64,000 nucleotides of DNA, from assembly GCA_024196135.1 (NCBI GenBank), contig JAMQCK010000024.1, forward strand, positions 1-64,000, read 5' to 3'. Of the stretch, positions 22,159 to 33,810 are shown piece after piece; the stretch's first letter is position 1; each line of letters starts with the position of its first letter. The stretch is from Pleurotus ostreatus/Saccharomyces cerevisiae fusant (Eukaryota; Opisthokonta). The notes below the pieces were generated by a model. The model was not told the DNA's origin. It did not search any database and was given only the letters and a program-made list of their open reading frames with translations. Both the position numbers and the translations under genes were made by a program.

Positions 22159-23144
22159 TCATCGGTACACATGCTCCGCTGTGGGAGGGGATGTCAGCAA
22201 ACAGTGTTGCGGGCAGCACAACGCCGGTGAACGCACAATGTAGGTTGGCGGCGATCTCCGCTTCCATTCTGTCGCCGTTGGAGAGAAGCTTCTCCTTGTT
22301 GTACAGCAGCTCCTCGCGAGTTTCGGTAGCAAACTCCTGGTTCTGAGCTATCAAGGAGGGAATATTGTAAGCGGGGTATTTTACAGCTGAGGACAATGGA
22401 CGTACTCTCAACAATGGCGTCGACAGGGCAAGCCTCCTGGCAGAAGCCGCAGTATATGCACTTGATCATGTCAATGTCTGCATGAGAAGTGAGTATGCAT
22501 TCCATGGCTTCCCCTGTAGCCACGCACCGTATTTGGTGGTCTTCCTAGACCCATCCGCGCGCGCCTCGCTCTCAATCGTGATGGCCTGCGCAGGACAGAT
22601 GGCCTCGCATAACTTGCAAGCTGGGGGACGTTCAGGTCCGCTGTTCCATTGCAATATTGAACCTGCTTACCAATGCAGCGCTCCTCGCCGCTTGGGTATC
22701 TGCGCAGGGCGTGCTCACCGCGGAAGCGCGGGGACAGAGGCCCCTTCTCGAACGGATACATGATGGTGTACGGCGGGCGGAAGAATTGCTCCAATACGAT
22801 CCACATGCCTGCAGAGCGACCATTCCCGTCAACGTCTGTTCGAGTATGGACGAACTCCTTCACGCACCCCGCATAATCTCGGAGATGAAGAACATATGCA
22901 CGGCCTTGTTCAACGCGCTCGGACCACCAGCGTACGGGTCCACATCCTTCGCATTAGCGGTGGCGTAACTGCGGGTCGCAGGCTTGGCCTGGTGAGAATG
23001 CGAGTGGTGCGAGTGCGAGCAAGCCGTCGAGGTCGACAGCAGTCTACGAGCAACGAGAGTGGAAGCAGCGGGCGAGCGCTGGCCCGCCTGCGCGCGGAAC
23101 GCAAACGCAACACCCGCGAGAGCCGTCCGGCGGGCGAGAGACAT
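22159..23144 (-). CDS. Complex I 23-kDa iron-sulfur subunit NDUFS8 (TYKY)
   Basis: Six exons: 23144-22868, 22808-22671, 22620-22528, 22477-22406, 22347-22237 and 22178-22159; 236 residues. An Arg/Ala/Ser-rich N-terminus ([18 protein letters not shown]) is a mitochondrial presequence. Two ferredoxin-type motifs bind the N6a and N6b 4Fe-4S clusters: [12 protein letters not shown] at about 137-148 and [12 protein letters not shown] at about 176-187. Flanking signatures [15 protein letters not shown] and [16 protein letters not shown] are family hallmarks. The subunit passes electrons toward quinone in the peripheral arm of complex I. The last exon encodes only SEHVYR and the stop. An earlier in-frame ATG at 23237 exists, but the chosen start gives the better presequence. 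Confidence 0.95.
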
Positions 23145-23232
23145 GTTGCTCGTCGTTGTGGACGGCGATGAAGGAGTATGGTCACGGTCGGGCCCGCTGA
23201 CGCGCGAACAGTTTGCCGGGCTGATCCGGTCC

Positions 23233-23296
23233 GCCAATCAGCGGGCGTGTTTTGGTGAAGGGTTAACCGCCGGGTTAACTCCCATAACGGGAGTTA
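23233..23296. promoter_or_regulatory. CCAAT box and palindrome in divergent promoter
   Basis: The 191 bases between NDUFS8 and prefoldin 2 contain a CCAAT box at 23234-23238. They also hold an inverted repeat with 8-base arms TAACTCCC (23276-23283) and GGGAGTTA (23289-23296) around ATAAC. CCAAT boxes recruit the HAP complex, which controls respiratory genes in fungi. The role of the palindrome is inferred from position only. Confidence 0.4.
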
Positions 23297-23335
23297 GCAG
23301 GAAAGTAATAATCGTAATTCTTGCCTCCTGCATCG

Positions 23336-23872
23336 ATGGCGTCGACGAAAGACACGAAGGCGAAGTCGAAGGTGCCCCCTTTGAGTGATCAGGGTAAGGC
23401 TGGCCAGCTGTGCCCCTCCTGGTAAGCTGATCATAGCGAACCAGCCAGAGATCCAGCAAAACTACACTCGAATGCAAAATGAGTTGCAGTCTATCGCACA
23501 GAAGATAGGCGAGCTGGAAACAGAAGCAGATGAACATGCGTGCGTGCTGTTCCCCCGCCTTCTCGGTTGCAGTACTGACTAGTAGCAGTCTCGTTCTGAA
23601 TAGCCTCACCGACACGCTGGCTGAAGAGCCTGATCGCAAGTGCTTTCGCTTGATCGGCGGCGTCCTTGTCGAACGGACAGTGAAGGACGTTGTCCCTGCG
23701 CTGAAGCTGAACCACGATAACGTGCGTCTCTATACTCCGTGCTTGCTCACTCTGCTCACGTCCAACATAGATCGTGTCAGCGATCAAAACCCTCGCGGAG
23801 CAGTACAAGACGAAGGAGCAGACCTTCGATAGCTTCAAGCGCGACTATGGCATCCGTCCGGTTCGCGCATGA
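23336..23872 (+). CDS. Prefoldin subunit 2
   Basis: Exons 23336-23393, 23449-23539, 23589-23721 and 23771-23872 encode 127 residues, typical for the beta-type subunit. Two coiled-coil helices (EIQQNYTRMQNELQSIAQKI and the C-terminal SAIKTLAEQYKTKEQTFDSF) flank the beta-hairpin core. That core contains the family signature DRKCFRLIGGVLVERTVKDV. Prefoldin is a cytosolic hexamer that hands unfolded actin and tubulin to the chaperonin CCT. The gene is transcribed away from NDUFS8 across a 191-base promoter. Confidence 0.93.
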
Positions 23873-24161
23873 AATCTGCAAGAGGCTTCCTAGCACAACA
23901 GCAGTAAAGCACTGTATTATATCCACGCCACTCGCGCGTAATCAACTCTTGGTCCAGGTGATCCAGCTACCTCCCCGTCTGCTTTGCTTGATCTCAAACG
24001 ATTCTATGCGCCCCCGGTCCATCAGAAATGGAGGCAGGACAGGTAGGCACGGGCTTGCGCGTCTCATCAGCAGCATTCAACTTTTGTCTATCCTCTCAAT
24101 CATCAGCGGCAATAGTGCTGTTCGCCCCTAACCTCGCACCCCAGTTAAACAATCGATATTC

Positions 24162-24615
24162 ATGTTCTCAGATCTCGTGGTGAGCATATCCCATTGTCTT
24201 CGAAGAGCCGTTGCTTATGATCGCATCGATAGCTCGTCCACTGAATGCGGACCCGACAGTCTTCTGTGGGATGCTCTTGCTAAGTTTGACCTTGACGCAC
24301 AAACTGCCCGTGGACCTCCGACCGCCATTAGGTGGACTCAATGCACTGGCTGGTCGTTAAATGCTAGCGCGTTATGGCATACATCGCGCTCATCATCAAG
24401 ACGGTATCTCCTCGCACGCGGAACGCAAGTTGCTGGAGCAGGCACCGCTGCTAAAATTCCGGGCCTACAAAATCATTCGACCGACAAGGCGTTGAAAGTA
24501 CGACACCGTGCTCGAGGTTCAATTATACAGTCACGTTCCTGAAGACCCTGCTATGAAACCTGCATCGCAAGCGCGTAACGCTTCCGAAGACTTGCTGCTT
24601 GCAAGGTTGCCTTGA
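24162..24615 (+). other. Possible small spliced gene, unrecognised
   Basis: One frame gives protein-like sequence in pieces. About 24235-24352 reads RPLNADPTVFCGMLLLSL and then THKLPVDLRPPLGGLNAL. After a 48-base GTCGTT...ATCAAG intron it continues at 24401 with GISSHAERKLLEQAPLLKFR and AYKIIRPTRR, ending at a TGA near 24493. The same frame then continues past the stop with KYDTVLEVQLYSHVPEDPA to a second stop near 24615. The 5' exons are ambiguous; ATG at 24162 and several upstream ATGs are candidates. I recognise no family. It may be a real small gene, one disabled by a nonsense change, or chance. Confidence 0.3.
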
Positions 24616-25164
24616 CGGTTTGAAGGTTCGTCACTTGTCAGCTTCCGTGTATGCCTCCACTTCCCACTGACATCGTCGGGCTTCTCCGGCTGGACAAGTG
24701 TCGCCCCAAGGCCGAAGGCATGCCTCTGCAAGTTGAGAGGCCAACTGCATCAGGTATTCACCGATCTTCCCGTGCTCCCGCGATGCAGATCTCTTGGCTT
24801 CCGTGCCCATTGTCTCGTCCGCCTTCCCCGAACGGGCTCTCACACTGAGTTAGCGTCGAAGTTGCCAGTCCCATGCAGTTCCCGCATTGTACCCATCTTA
24901 GAATAGGCGTTCCCATGCGAATATAAGATAGCACCTGGGATGTAGCTCGCGCTCTCGATACCGAGGGCACTGCTTGAAGAACGTAGACTAGGCCAGCAAG
25001 GATGCAGGATCGGCGCTCAACTCCGCAAGCACGGACTGAAGATCAGCGGGAAAACGCCGTTGCGTGGGCGGCTCGGGGCGCGTCATGTTACACAGCTTGT
25101 CCATCACCATCACACGGAAGCGGGCGCGGCCTATTTGCGCTCGATGAGCCTGAGACGCCATGCC
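24616..25164. other. Intergenic before the chitinase
   Basis: No gene supported. This stretch supplies the upstream region of the chitinase gene. Confidence 0.5.
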
Positions 25165-25170
25165 TATAAA
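25165..25170 (+). promoter_or_regulatory. TATA box of the chitinase gene
   Basis: TATAAA within GCCTATAAAAGCC, 60 bases upstream of the ATG at 25230, followed by a C/T-rich start region typical of well-expressed fungal genes. Confidence 0.6.
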
Positions 25171-25229
25171 AGCCCTGTCGCGAAGTCGCGCCGGGCAGCA
25201 TCCTTTCCCCCTTCCCCGTCCCGCCCCCC

Positions 25230-26745
25230 ATGATCTCCAAAGGCTCCCTCGTCCTCCCCACCCTCCTTTCCGCGTCCCTCGCCCTCGCACAGGGCCAGGG
25301 CAATGACACCGGGAGCTCGAAGGTCGCCACAGCATGGTGAGCATGCACATCGATTGAGCGCGTTGCACGGGCGCTTAACCCTCCCCCCAGGTTCGCCGGC
25401 TGGCACACCAACACCACCCCGTCCTTCACGCTGGACGACGTGTCTTGGGACAAGTACACCAAGCTCACGTACTCGTTCGCCGAGACCGCGCCCGACGGCT
25501 CCCTCGACCTGGGCAACTCAAACGCGACCCTCCTGCCGGAGTTCGTCGCCAGGGCGAAGCAAAACGTACGTCGCGTACCTATCTGCACTGCCCACTCCAT
25601 ACTCATTCCATACAGAACGTCACCCCCGCGGTCAGCATCGGCGGCTGGGCTGGCTCGCGCTTCTTCTCCTCCGCAGTTGCCACCCCGGAGAACCGGACAG
25701 CATACGTGAAGACGGTCGTCGACGTGCGTGGCCGAGAACCCTTCCATTCTATCTTCACGGAGTTCTGAACCCCTCCCCAGTTCGCCAAGCAGTACGAGCT
25801 TCCGGCCATTGACTTTGACTGGGAGTACCCCAACAACCAGGGTCTGGGCTGCAATGTCATCAGCGCGAACGACACTGCGAACTTCCTTGCGTTCCTGCAG
25901 GAGTTGAAGGCGGACGAGTTCGGTGCCACCCTCCAGCTTTCCGCGGCCACGGCCATCAACCCCTTCATGGACGAGACAGGCTCGCCCTCGACCAATGTGA
26001 CCGCCTTCGCTGAGGTCTTCGACTACATTGCTATCATGAAGTTCGTGTCGTCCACTGCTATGCAAGGCCGGCCAACTAACTTTAGATTCTCAGCTACGAC
26101 CTTTGGGGGACCTGGAGCGCGTCCGTCGGCCCCAACGCCCCGCTCAACGACTCGTGCGCCGCGCCCGAGAACCAGCAGGGCTCCGCCGTCTCCGCGGTGA
26201 CCGCCTGGAACGATGCCGGCATGCCCCTCGACAAGATCGTCCTCGGCGTCCCCGCTTACGGCCACTCCTTCGCCGTGAACAAGACCTCTGCGTTCAACGG
26301 CACCGAGCTCGCGCTCTACCCGGCCTTCAACGCCACGGGCTTCCCCAAGGGCGACTCGTGGGACGACGAGCCGGGCGTCGACACTTGCGGTAACAAGACG
26401 AACCAGGGTGGCGTTATCAACTTCTGGGGCCTCGTCGACCAGGGCTACCTTGGCTGCGACGGCCAGCCCGAGGACGATGTCCCTTACCTTTTCGACGACT
26501 GCAGCAAGACTGGTAAGCATATCTCACTCGCCTGCAATACGTCCAGCTTCCTGACCACCTTCGCAGCTTACGTCTACAACACGACCACGGAGGTCTTGAT
26601 CAGCTACGACTCGGAGGAGAGCTTCCAGGCCAAGGGCGAGTTCATTCAGACCAAGGGTCTCCGCGGCTTCGCTATCTGGGAAGCCGGCGGTGACTACGAG
26701 GACATCTTGCTCGATGCCATCAGGCAAGGCGCTGGTTTCAACTGA
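25230..26745 (+). CDS. Secreted GH18 chitinase
   Basis: Exons 25230-25336, 25391-25565, 25616-25723, 25781-26040, 26094-26512 and 26567-26745 encode 415 residues. A signal peptide (MISKGSLVLPTLLSASLALA) opens the protein. The GH18 barrel shows FAGWH at strand 1, VSIGGW (the SxGG motif), the catalytic IDFDWEYP with Glu near residue 145, IMNYDLWG, and the C-terminal GFAIWEAGGDY. The family cleaves beta-1,4 bonds in chitin by substrate-assisted catalysis. No chitin-binding module or GPI signal is visible, so it is probably a soluble secreted enzyme for wall remodelling or feeding on chitin. Several NxS/T sites suggest N-glycosylation. Confidence 0.93.
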
Positions 26746-26974
26746 AAACTGAATCTGGACGTGCATTGATGGTACTTGGACCATGGCTGTCGTACATACA
26801 CTCGTTGTGATCTATTTATTTGCGATGTCCTGCAGTGGGAACGCTTACTATCATGATAATGCAGCCATGTCTGCGCGCGCACTGGAGCAAGGGGTTATAA
26901 GATTGCCCTGCGCCTATTGTCAGCGTCGGTGCAAACAACGGAGAGAGTACTCACTGAACATACATGCGAGGGGA

Positions 26975-29402
26975 TCACCATCGCTGCTGCATGCCTCCGC
27001 GATCGTCAGCGCGATAGCTCTGCTGAGGCGATCCAGTATACTGCACGTATCCGCCGTCCTCCGCAACCTCCATCAACCGCCTCGTCAGAATCGCCTTCAC
27101 ATCTTCCTGCGTCATCTGCTGAGGTCCTCGGTGGTGGAGGTCTGCACTCCGGCGGTCGGGCAGAGTGGGATGTGGAGGACCTCCGTACGCGTCGCCGAGA
27201 TTGACATTCGAGCTGAAAGGTGGTCCACTGGCTAGATCGATAGGTGGTCCATTCGCGAGATCGATTGGTCGTTGCGAGTAGTACTGGTCGTTTACGCTCG
27301 GCTGAGGCTGACGCGGAAGCGGGCGGTAGTTCGCAGTGCTGTACATGTTACCGTGACCGCTAGGGTGAGCCTGGAATACTTGCTGAGGCTGCGCGTTGCG
27401 TGGGGCAGAGGGGTGTGGACCGTCTGGCGAAGCGGTGGAGTAGAGCCCTTGTGCGCGGAGCACCTTCGCAGCGTGGGCGTAAGCAAGAGCAGCGACATCC
27501 TTCTGTGAGGGAGTGCGGACGCGCATAGAAGAGACGGACTCGAGCAGTTCTTCGCTAAGGCGGGCAGGTCCGCCATACTGGGCGTAAGCGTACTGATGAG
27601 GCTGATGTGGGACCTGACGATGGTATTGGGGAGCCTGGGCAGGCTGAGAGTGGTGGATGTGCGACTGATTCTCGTAGAAAGCGCTCTCAGACGGCGCATA
27701 CTGGTAATCAGGATTGACATCGTATGCGAGCCGTACGTCGTCGACATCGCTGGGGTAGTATTGCGGGCTGTCGATCACCCTCTGCTCGCGCGGCGGAGTG
27801 CGGCGAGTGTTGGTTTGGAGCGGAGACCAGACGTCGGCGGGAGACTGTCCAGGTGGCGGCGTGCAGTTGGTAGGAGATGTCCCTGCGCTGGATTGAGGTA
27901 GTCGGTAGTCGGTGTAGACATTCCACTTCGAGGTTTCGTCGCCTGGCGAGCTCGGCTGGGGCAATGGCACGGAGGGGCGTCGCCGCCGCATGGGATCCGC
28001 TTTTTGGGGTCCAGACGATGGAGACAATGCGCTATCAACCTCACCGGCTATGCCGGCGGCGTTGCGAGCTCTGCACTCGTCGAGCATCGCGCGCCAGACC
28101 TCAGAATCAGACGAAGGTATGCAGGGAGATGGTGGCAGAGAAGAACCAGGATGAGAGGGACCGCCGCTGACAGTAGAACTTGGAGACGAGGATGACGCGG
28201 AATATCTGTTCTGACGTGGTTGATTATGGTTGCGGCTGGTGTGTTGAGCATTCTGCGAGGCAAGCGGAGCCTGGTGACGCTGTGACGTGGTATGCTGCTG
28301 GTGGCGAGTGCGCGAGCGCCAGTCGGAGTCGACGCCTTGCGCCTGCGAGACCTGGCGCTGAACTGCAGAACCTTGTTGCTGTGAAACCGAAGGGCCACGG
28401 TCATGCAGCGCGAAGAGCCTAGGCGAGGGTGACGATGACACCGCAGACGAAGCGACAGACGATCCATCCGATTGTAGATTGGCGGGAGACGCATGACAAG
28501 CTTCGGGCGCGGCACGCTGAGCTGTGGCGCGCGATAGCGGCTGGGGCTGGGTGGGTGTAGATTGGTCAGTCTGAACCAATTCTATTGTGGGTGGGGCTTC
28601 AGGCGCTACTTGACGGTCAGCCGATAATCTGGGTTTAATTTTGTGCCCCAAAAGGGCTTCAGCGTCGCTGCCTATGGTAAGCGCGAGGACGTCTTTGGCG
28701 ATTTCCGGGTACTCGAAAGCGATCTGCGGAGAGTTTATGAGCGAGTGAAGAAGCATCGGAAAGAGAGACCAACGTTCGTTGCCACACCGAACGTAGTGAT
28801 AATCGGTAACGGCGCGCGTTGTTCAACGAGCGGGTCCGCCGAGGTCTCTCCTGGAGTCATAGTTGGCGCGCCATGGGTTACGAGGCACTCCTGTGATACT
28901 CCATTCAGTCGCTTGCCCCCAAGAGTGGATGTATGCGCACCCTTTGGTCTGTACCACCGTCTCCGTGACGGTTTTGATGCTCAGAAGCAAAAGCACACGG
29001 TATATCGGCGGCGCCATGGATATCCTGACTACCGTCAGAAGACGTATCTGGGACTGTAGTTTTCTGAGTCGTGTCCGAGGCGACAGACTCCTGGATGCCC
29101 GCCAAGGCAACCTGAAGACGTTCAAGAAAGGCTCTGATCGCGCTCATCGGCGCGCTTACCTGGGTGAAGCTATCGACCTTGGCTAGGGCCGGTATCGACA
29201 GCTATGTTTGTCAGAATTATGGGCAGCACTTCTGCAGATCTGAGCTCACTTGTGCATCGGCGCGACGATCCTCATTGCCATTCACCTGTACAAACGCGTA
29301 AGCAGCGGGTCTGCGACGCAAAATAGAGAGCAGACGCGCCTCGGACGCGTCGAGAAGGACCGCCTGGTTTGAGGCGTTGTTGAGGTTGGCAGTTTTTGCC
29401 AT
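26975..29402 (-). CDS. Large disordered Ser/Pro/Gln-rich protein
   Basis: Best model has four phase-0 exons, 29402-29250, 29177-28941, 28890-28774 and 28723-26975, giving 751 residues. The N-terminal part looks folded and helical (NQAVLLDASEARLLSILRRR, AIRAFLERLQVALAGIQES, IAFEYPEIAKDVLALTIG). The remaining 550 residues are low complexity with Tyr/Gln/His/Pro stretches and a short direct repeat (IDLANGPPIDLASGPP). A helical segment EELLESVSSMRVRTPSQKDV and a C-terminal TQEDVKAILTRRLMEVAEDG could be short interaction motifs. Acceptors of exons 2 and 4 are less certain than the rest. Family not recognised. Confidence 0.6.
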
Positions 29403-29943
29403 CGTAAATGCTTGAATGTGGTTGAGGACGCGCTCGGAAAGGTGACGGTGAGAGACGAGGAAGGGCGTCGGGCCCAGCGATGAAGGGGCCCATTGACCAA
29501 ACAAGATACATCAAGGATACTTCTTTGCGTCAATGACATGCCGCGGCTATTTTGCAGGGCTTCTGAAGCATATCCTGACAGCAAGAGTGGCAGTCCATGG
29601 CAATCAAGCTTCGAGCCGCGCCAAAGGTCCTTCGGGGAGTCTTCGTCATTTCTACCGTTTTGTAGAGGAGGAGATCTTCACTGTAACGATTATTCTGCGC
29701 ATAGTAGAGGGCAATATCCAGCAACTGCCGCCTCGCACTCTAGAAAACAAAGGGACTGCCATAAGAGTGAGAACAAGAAGCACCGTGCGAAGTTCCTCCG
29801 TGCCGACATCGACCGGCGATCCGATCAGCCTGATCCCACCTCTTGACCTCGAGGTGCAACTGACCGACTCTACAACCTCTGGCAGGTTCCTCCCATTCCT
29901 TCCTTCGTTCTTTTCGCCTCATCGCCTCCGTTCTTTCTTCACA
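29403..29943. other. Divergent promoter region
   Basis: About 540 bases between the disordered-protein gene and the dehydrogenase gene, which point away from each other. No gene or clear TATA box seen. Confidence 0.45.
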
Positions 29944-31517
29944 ATGGCGTCCAGCAGCCGCGCGGCAGAGCCGTCCCTCGTGTTTGACAAGCTTGACATT
30001 GACATGGTTGTCAAGGTGCTCACGCATACTGCGTTCGGTAAGTCGCGCGTTGTAGACATTTATAAAGGTACCAATTGACTATATGAACTCAGGCCCCTTC
30101 TTCCTCTTCCTTGTCCCTGTGTTTTTCTTCTTCCAGGGAGTTCCCCTTGCTGATCCTCTCATCCGTTATTCCACGTACTGGTTCCTCCTCGTGTGCTGTG
30201 GCTGGTTCGTCAAGTGGTGGTCTACACTGCACCGCAATCAAGGCAGCTTCCTGTTTGCCCCGCCTCCGCTGGACTGGAGCGAGCAGGTCGTGCTCATCAC
30301 CGGAGGTTCGTGCCGGTTTTGTTACATCTTATGGTCAATTGATGACACCTCTCAGGCGCTTCTGGCATCGGCGAACTCCTTGCGAACACGCTGGCAGTAC
30401 GGAACGTCGCAGTGGTCGTCCTTGACATCGCGCCTATACAGAGTGACCATTGTGAGCAATGTGCTCTCCCAGTTGAGTGCACTCATTCACGCAAGACAGA
30501 CAACATCGCATACTACAAGTGCGACGTCTCCAAATGGGAGGAAGTCGAGGCTGTGGCCAAGACGGTCATTGAAGAGGTCAGTCGAGTCGCGTCGGCCGCC
30601 TTGGGTAAGGTCACTGACTGACTACCACAGATCGGCCAACCCACCATCATCGTCAACAACGCTGGTATCGTGCAGGCGAAGCTCATTCTCGACCTGTCGC
30701 CTGCGGAGATTGAGAGGTTTGTACGTCGTTGTTGCATAAACGTATCGCTTACGACCGATAGGACATTTGCCGTCAACACCTTGTCGCACTTCTGGACTCT
30801 GAAGGCCTTCCTTCCGGGGATGATCAAGCAGAAGGCTGGCCACATCGTGAGTTGCCTCCATGCTATTGCTTTGACAGGCTGATGAATCGATGTGCAGATC
30901 ACCATGTCGTCTGCGCTTGGCTTCGTTGGCACGGCTCAAATGGGTAGGCACCTCTTCGTTGCAGCGTTCTCAGGGTATTGACTCTCACTTCCTGCAGCCG
31001 ACTACAACGCTTCCAAGGCCGCTGTGTTGTCCTTGAACAAGTCGCTGCGCTACGAGTTGGACAAGAGGTAAGCTTCATCCTCTTTTCCCACCTCCTCATA
31101 CTATCCATCCACCACCCCCTCCTAACCCCCGTGAACCCCAGGTACAACTGCCCCGCCATCCGCACCACCGTCGTCTGCCCCGGCCACGTCTGGACGAAGA
31201 TGTTCCGCGACGTCCATCTGCCCTCCAACCCGCTCTTCTCCTTCTTCGCGCCCTCCATCGAGCCCGTCGCGGTGGTCAAGCGTATCGTGCAGGCGATCGA
31301 CGACCAGAACTCGCAGGAGATCTTGCTGCCGTTTTATGTGAAATTTGTGCCGGTATCGCAGCTGCTGCCGAGCTTTTTGGTGGATCTGGTGCAGAAGGTG
31401 CGTTGTGTGTGGCGGTCGTCTAGGATTCGCGAGGAGCTGAATTTGTGCCCACAGATGTCGGGCGCAGACTATGCGTATGCGCACCTGGACAACGGCGAGA
31501 CCGAGAAGAGTGGGTAG
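29944..31517 (+). CDS. Membrane-anchored short-chain dehydrogenase/reductase
   Basis: Ten exons encode 361 residues: 29944-30037, 30093-30305, 30356-30451, 30500-30576, 30631-30716, 30762-30846, 30898-30943, 30998-31067, 31142-31397 and 31455-31517. Hydrophobic segments at about 32-75 (FFLFLVPVFFFFQGV, YWFLLVCCGWFVKWW) anchor it in a membrane. The Rossmann fold follows: ITGGASGIGE near residue 100 for NAD(P), NNAG, a Ser in MSSALGF near 221, and the catalytic YNASK near 235-239. This layout matches the SDR16C/HSD17B11-like branch, which acts on steroids, retinoids or lipids in the ER or on lipid droplets. The true substrate is unknown. Confidence 0.9.
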
Positions 31518-32002
31518 TTGGTTTTATTGTTGTAGCTTGGCCCGTCCTCTTCGTGGTGACGATGAATGCATCGCCATTTGGTGTCCTTTGTTATCGGCCC
31601 CTGGCACGGAAGGGGCGAGGCCGTACCCTCGGACAGACTGCATAACTGATTGAGGACTGTGCCTCGTGGTTGGTGGTTGGCGGGTACAAAGGCGCGCATG
31701 AATATAAAGGATGTCTCGGGCTGAACGTCGGAAACAAAGATTTCTGGCGACCCGGGTATATAACCAGCGTGACCTACCCACGCGTACCTCTTCCTGCGCC
31801 CGCCTCTCTTTCTGTACTGCCTCTACTAGAGCCCGCCCGCCACATATCGTCTGGTGCCTCAGTACCCTGCAATAGGCTGGCCCGTTGCATTCTCGAAACC
31901 TCTACGCATACCACAGTCGCTCGCTCTTCCCGGCCTAGACCTTCTCCCCCTTTCTCTGCATTCTATCCTATAACGGAACCTATACGGAGCCTTCATCGCG
32001 AT
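31518..32002. other. Intergenic, promoter-like
   Basis: About 485 bases with TATA-like GAATATAAAGG (near 31700) and GTATATAACC (near 31757) upstream of the next gene. No gene seen. Confidence 0.45.
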
Positions 32003-33810
32003 ATGCTTCGCGTTCTCAACTCTATGACCTCCCTCGCGCCTGCTCGTCGAGCCCGCTCGCCAGGCGTTTGCGGCGCTGAAGGCGCGCGATGCGAGCATGC
32101 TGATGACATCACGGGGCGCGATTGCGCGCTTGTCACCAACACGTGCCCGCGGGTCACAGTGCGCGCCCTTCAATCGATTACTCTCCTTGAAGACTGCCAT
32201 CACCCAGTCGACGAGGTCGACGCCCAGCACTACTCTAAGCTTGCCGACGATGGCGTAGGTGATTTAGTGGCACATACGGGACGACTGCTGACGCCGGGGA
32301 CGTTTCCAGGTCGACTCAGCAGTGAACGCGATGCTAGAAGCGCCGCCTGCGACTGCCTACTTCCCCTGCGCCACCCGCTTTACGCCTCAGGACGCCAGCG
32401 GCCCTGAATACCATCTCACCGCGCTCAACGAGTGCGAGCCCAGCGAGGACGAAAGTGCCTCGCCCGAACTTGTCGGCGGCAAGAGACTGCCGACCCCGAT
32501 CTTCCCCGCTTCCTATACCGCCTCAGTATACCCAGACCTCTCCTCCCCCTCGTCATCGGAGTCCTCGGCGGAGTCGTATGTCAGCGAGTCTCCATTTGAT
32601 AGGCAGGCGGACGATGTGCGTGGCGTACCCTATTGTGACTTTGCGGCGGGCTGACCACAAATATAGGATGCGCTGAGACCCTACATAGAGAGTCACCAGC
32701 TTGTCCTCGATTCCACCACGCCATGGAAGACGCCGCACATTGCTATCTGCCCCACGCCGCAAAGCTGGGAACAGCATGCCATACAGTCGTATAACAGCGT
32801 TCCCCCACAAGACCTCGGTCATCTTGGCGTCCCACCTCGACCCTTACACGATACCTGTCCCCTAAACATCGACACCGATGTCCGGCACGAGGGGGACGAG
32901 CCAGCAGCTCACGAGGAGCCTGGCCCTGCTCGCGTGTTCAGTCACGCCGCATTCGCTATCTGGGTACGCATCTTCCTACATAATACGCAAGACAGCTTCT
33001 TAATCTCCATTACAGACTCAGAAGACGTCCGTCGAGCGACTGATATTTTGCTCAGTCGTCGCCGCGCTGCAGCGACGCAACTTCCAGCTGGTGGCGCGCG
33101 CTGCTAGCCAGCTTGCCGGCCTTCTCTACGGCCGATATGAAACCCCTGATGTATTTAGTCACATCGAGCGGCCATTCGTGTGGTCGGATCAGGCTCTGGT
33201 GGGTCTTCATTTACCTCTATTGCTCTATGAAGGCGCTAACCACTTCTCTTAGCCCCTCCTTGACGCACCCCAACATCCGCCGGGCACCCTCATCCTGGAG
33301 TCTGACCACCCGTTGTCCGTGCCACACATCATTATCACGCCGGAGCCGAACGACGACCCGTGGGTGGCCGCGATGAACCTTCCTACGTTCCCGCAGGATG
33401 GACGATTCCTCATGGTCTACTACCACAACATGCAGGTCTGGTGGGGCCCAGAGTGGTTGCAGGCGCAGATGGAGGCACAATGGCAGTACCAACAGCAGTA
33501 TGCCCAATGCCAGGGCTGCGCGCAGCTCGTCAACCAGTGCTGCTGCAACGCACCTGTGGAAGCCGTCGCCGAGCCGACTCCGACTCCGGAGGAAGCGAGC
33601 TACTGGCCAGCCGAAGATGACGACTGCGCCCAGTACGCCTCGTCCCCGACGACGGACGAATCGAGCTGCGACGAGAGCACGCCACCCATGACCCCAGAGC
33701 CCGAGCCCGATGTGCGCCCGGCATGTAACATATTCAGCGTCGAGGAGGACGACGACGAGCTGCCCTCCATAGAGGAGTGGTGCAAGTCGCTCGAGCGCAA
33801 GAGGGGGTAG
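32003..33810 (+). CDS. Conserved-looking hypothetical protein
   Basis: Exons 32003-32254, 32310-32615, 32667-32963, 33016-33198 and 33253-33810, every junction in phase 0, give 531 residues. The splice into exon 2 produces a smooth protein (YSKLADDG, VDSAVNAMLEAPPATAYF). A central folded part includes TPHIAICPTPQSWEQH, RLIFCSVVAALQRRNFQLVA and VWWGPEWLQAQMEAQWQYQQ. It is followed by a Cys-rich patch (CQGCAQLVNQCCCN) and an acidic, Pro-rich C-terminus. I recognise no family. The first exon is the weakest part; a start at a later ATG (32331) would remove it. Confidence 0.6.

Noticed and set aside
25088..26065. Long minus-strand open frame of 325 codons
   Set aside because: It is antisense to the chitinase exons; the plus strand has signal peptide, splice sites and catalytic motif.
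26023..26520. Minus-strand frame of 165 codons
   Set aside because: Antisense shadow of the chitinase's largest exon.
31859..32230. Minus-strand frame of 123 codons
   Set aside because: Overlaps exon 1 of the plus-strand hypothetical gene, whose splice to exon 2 is in frame.
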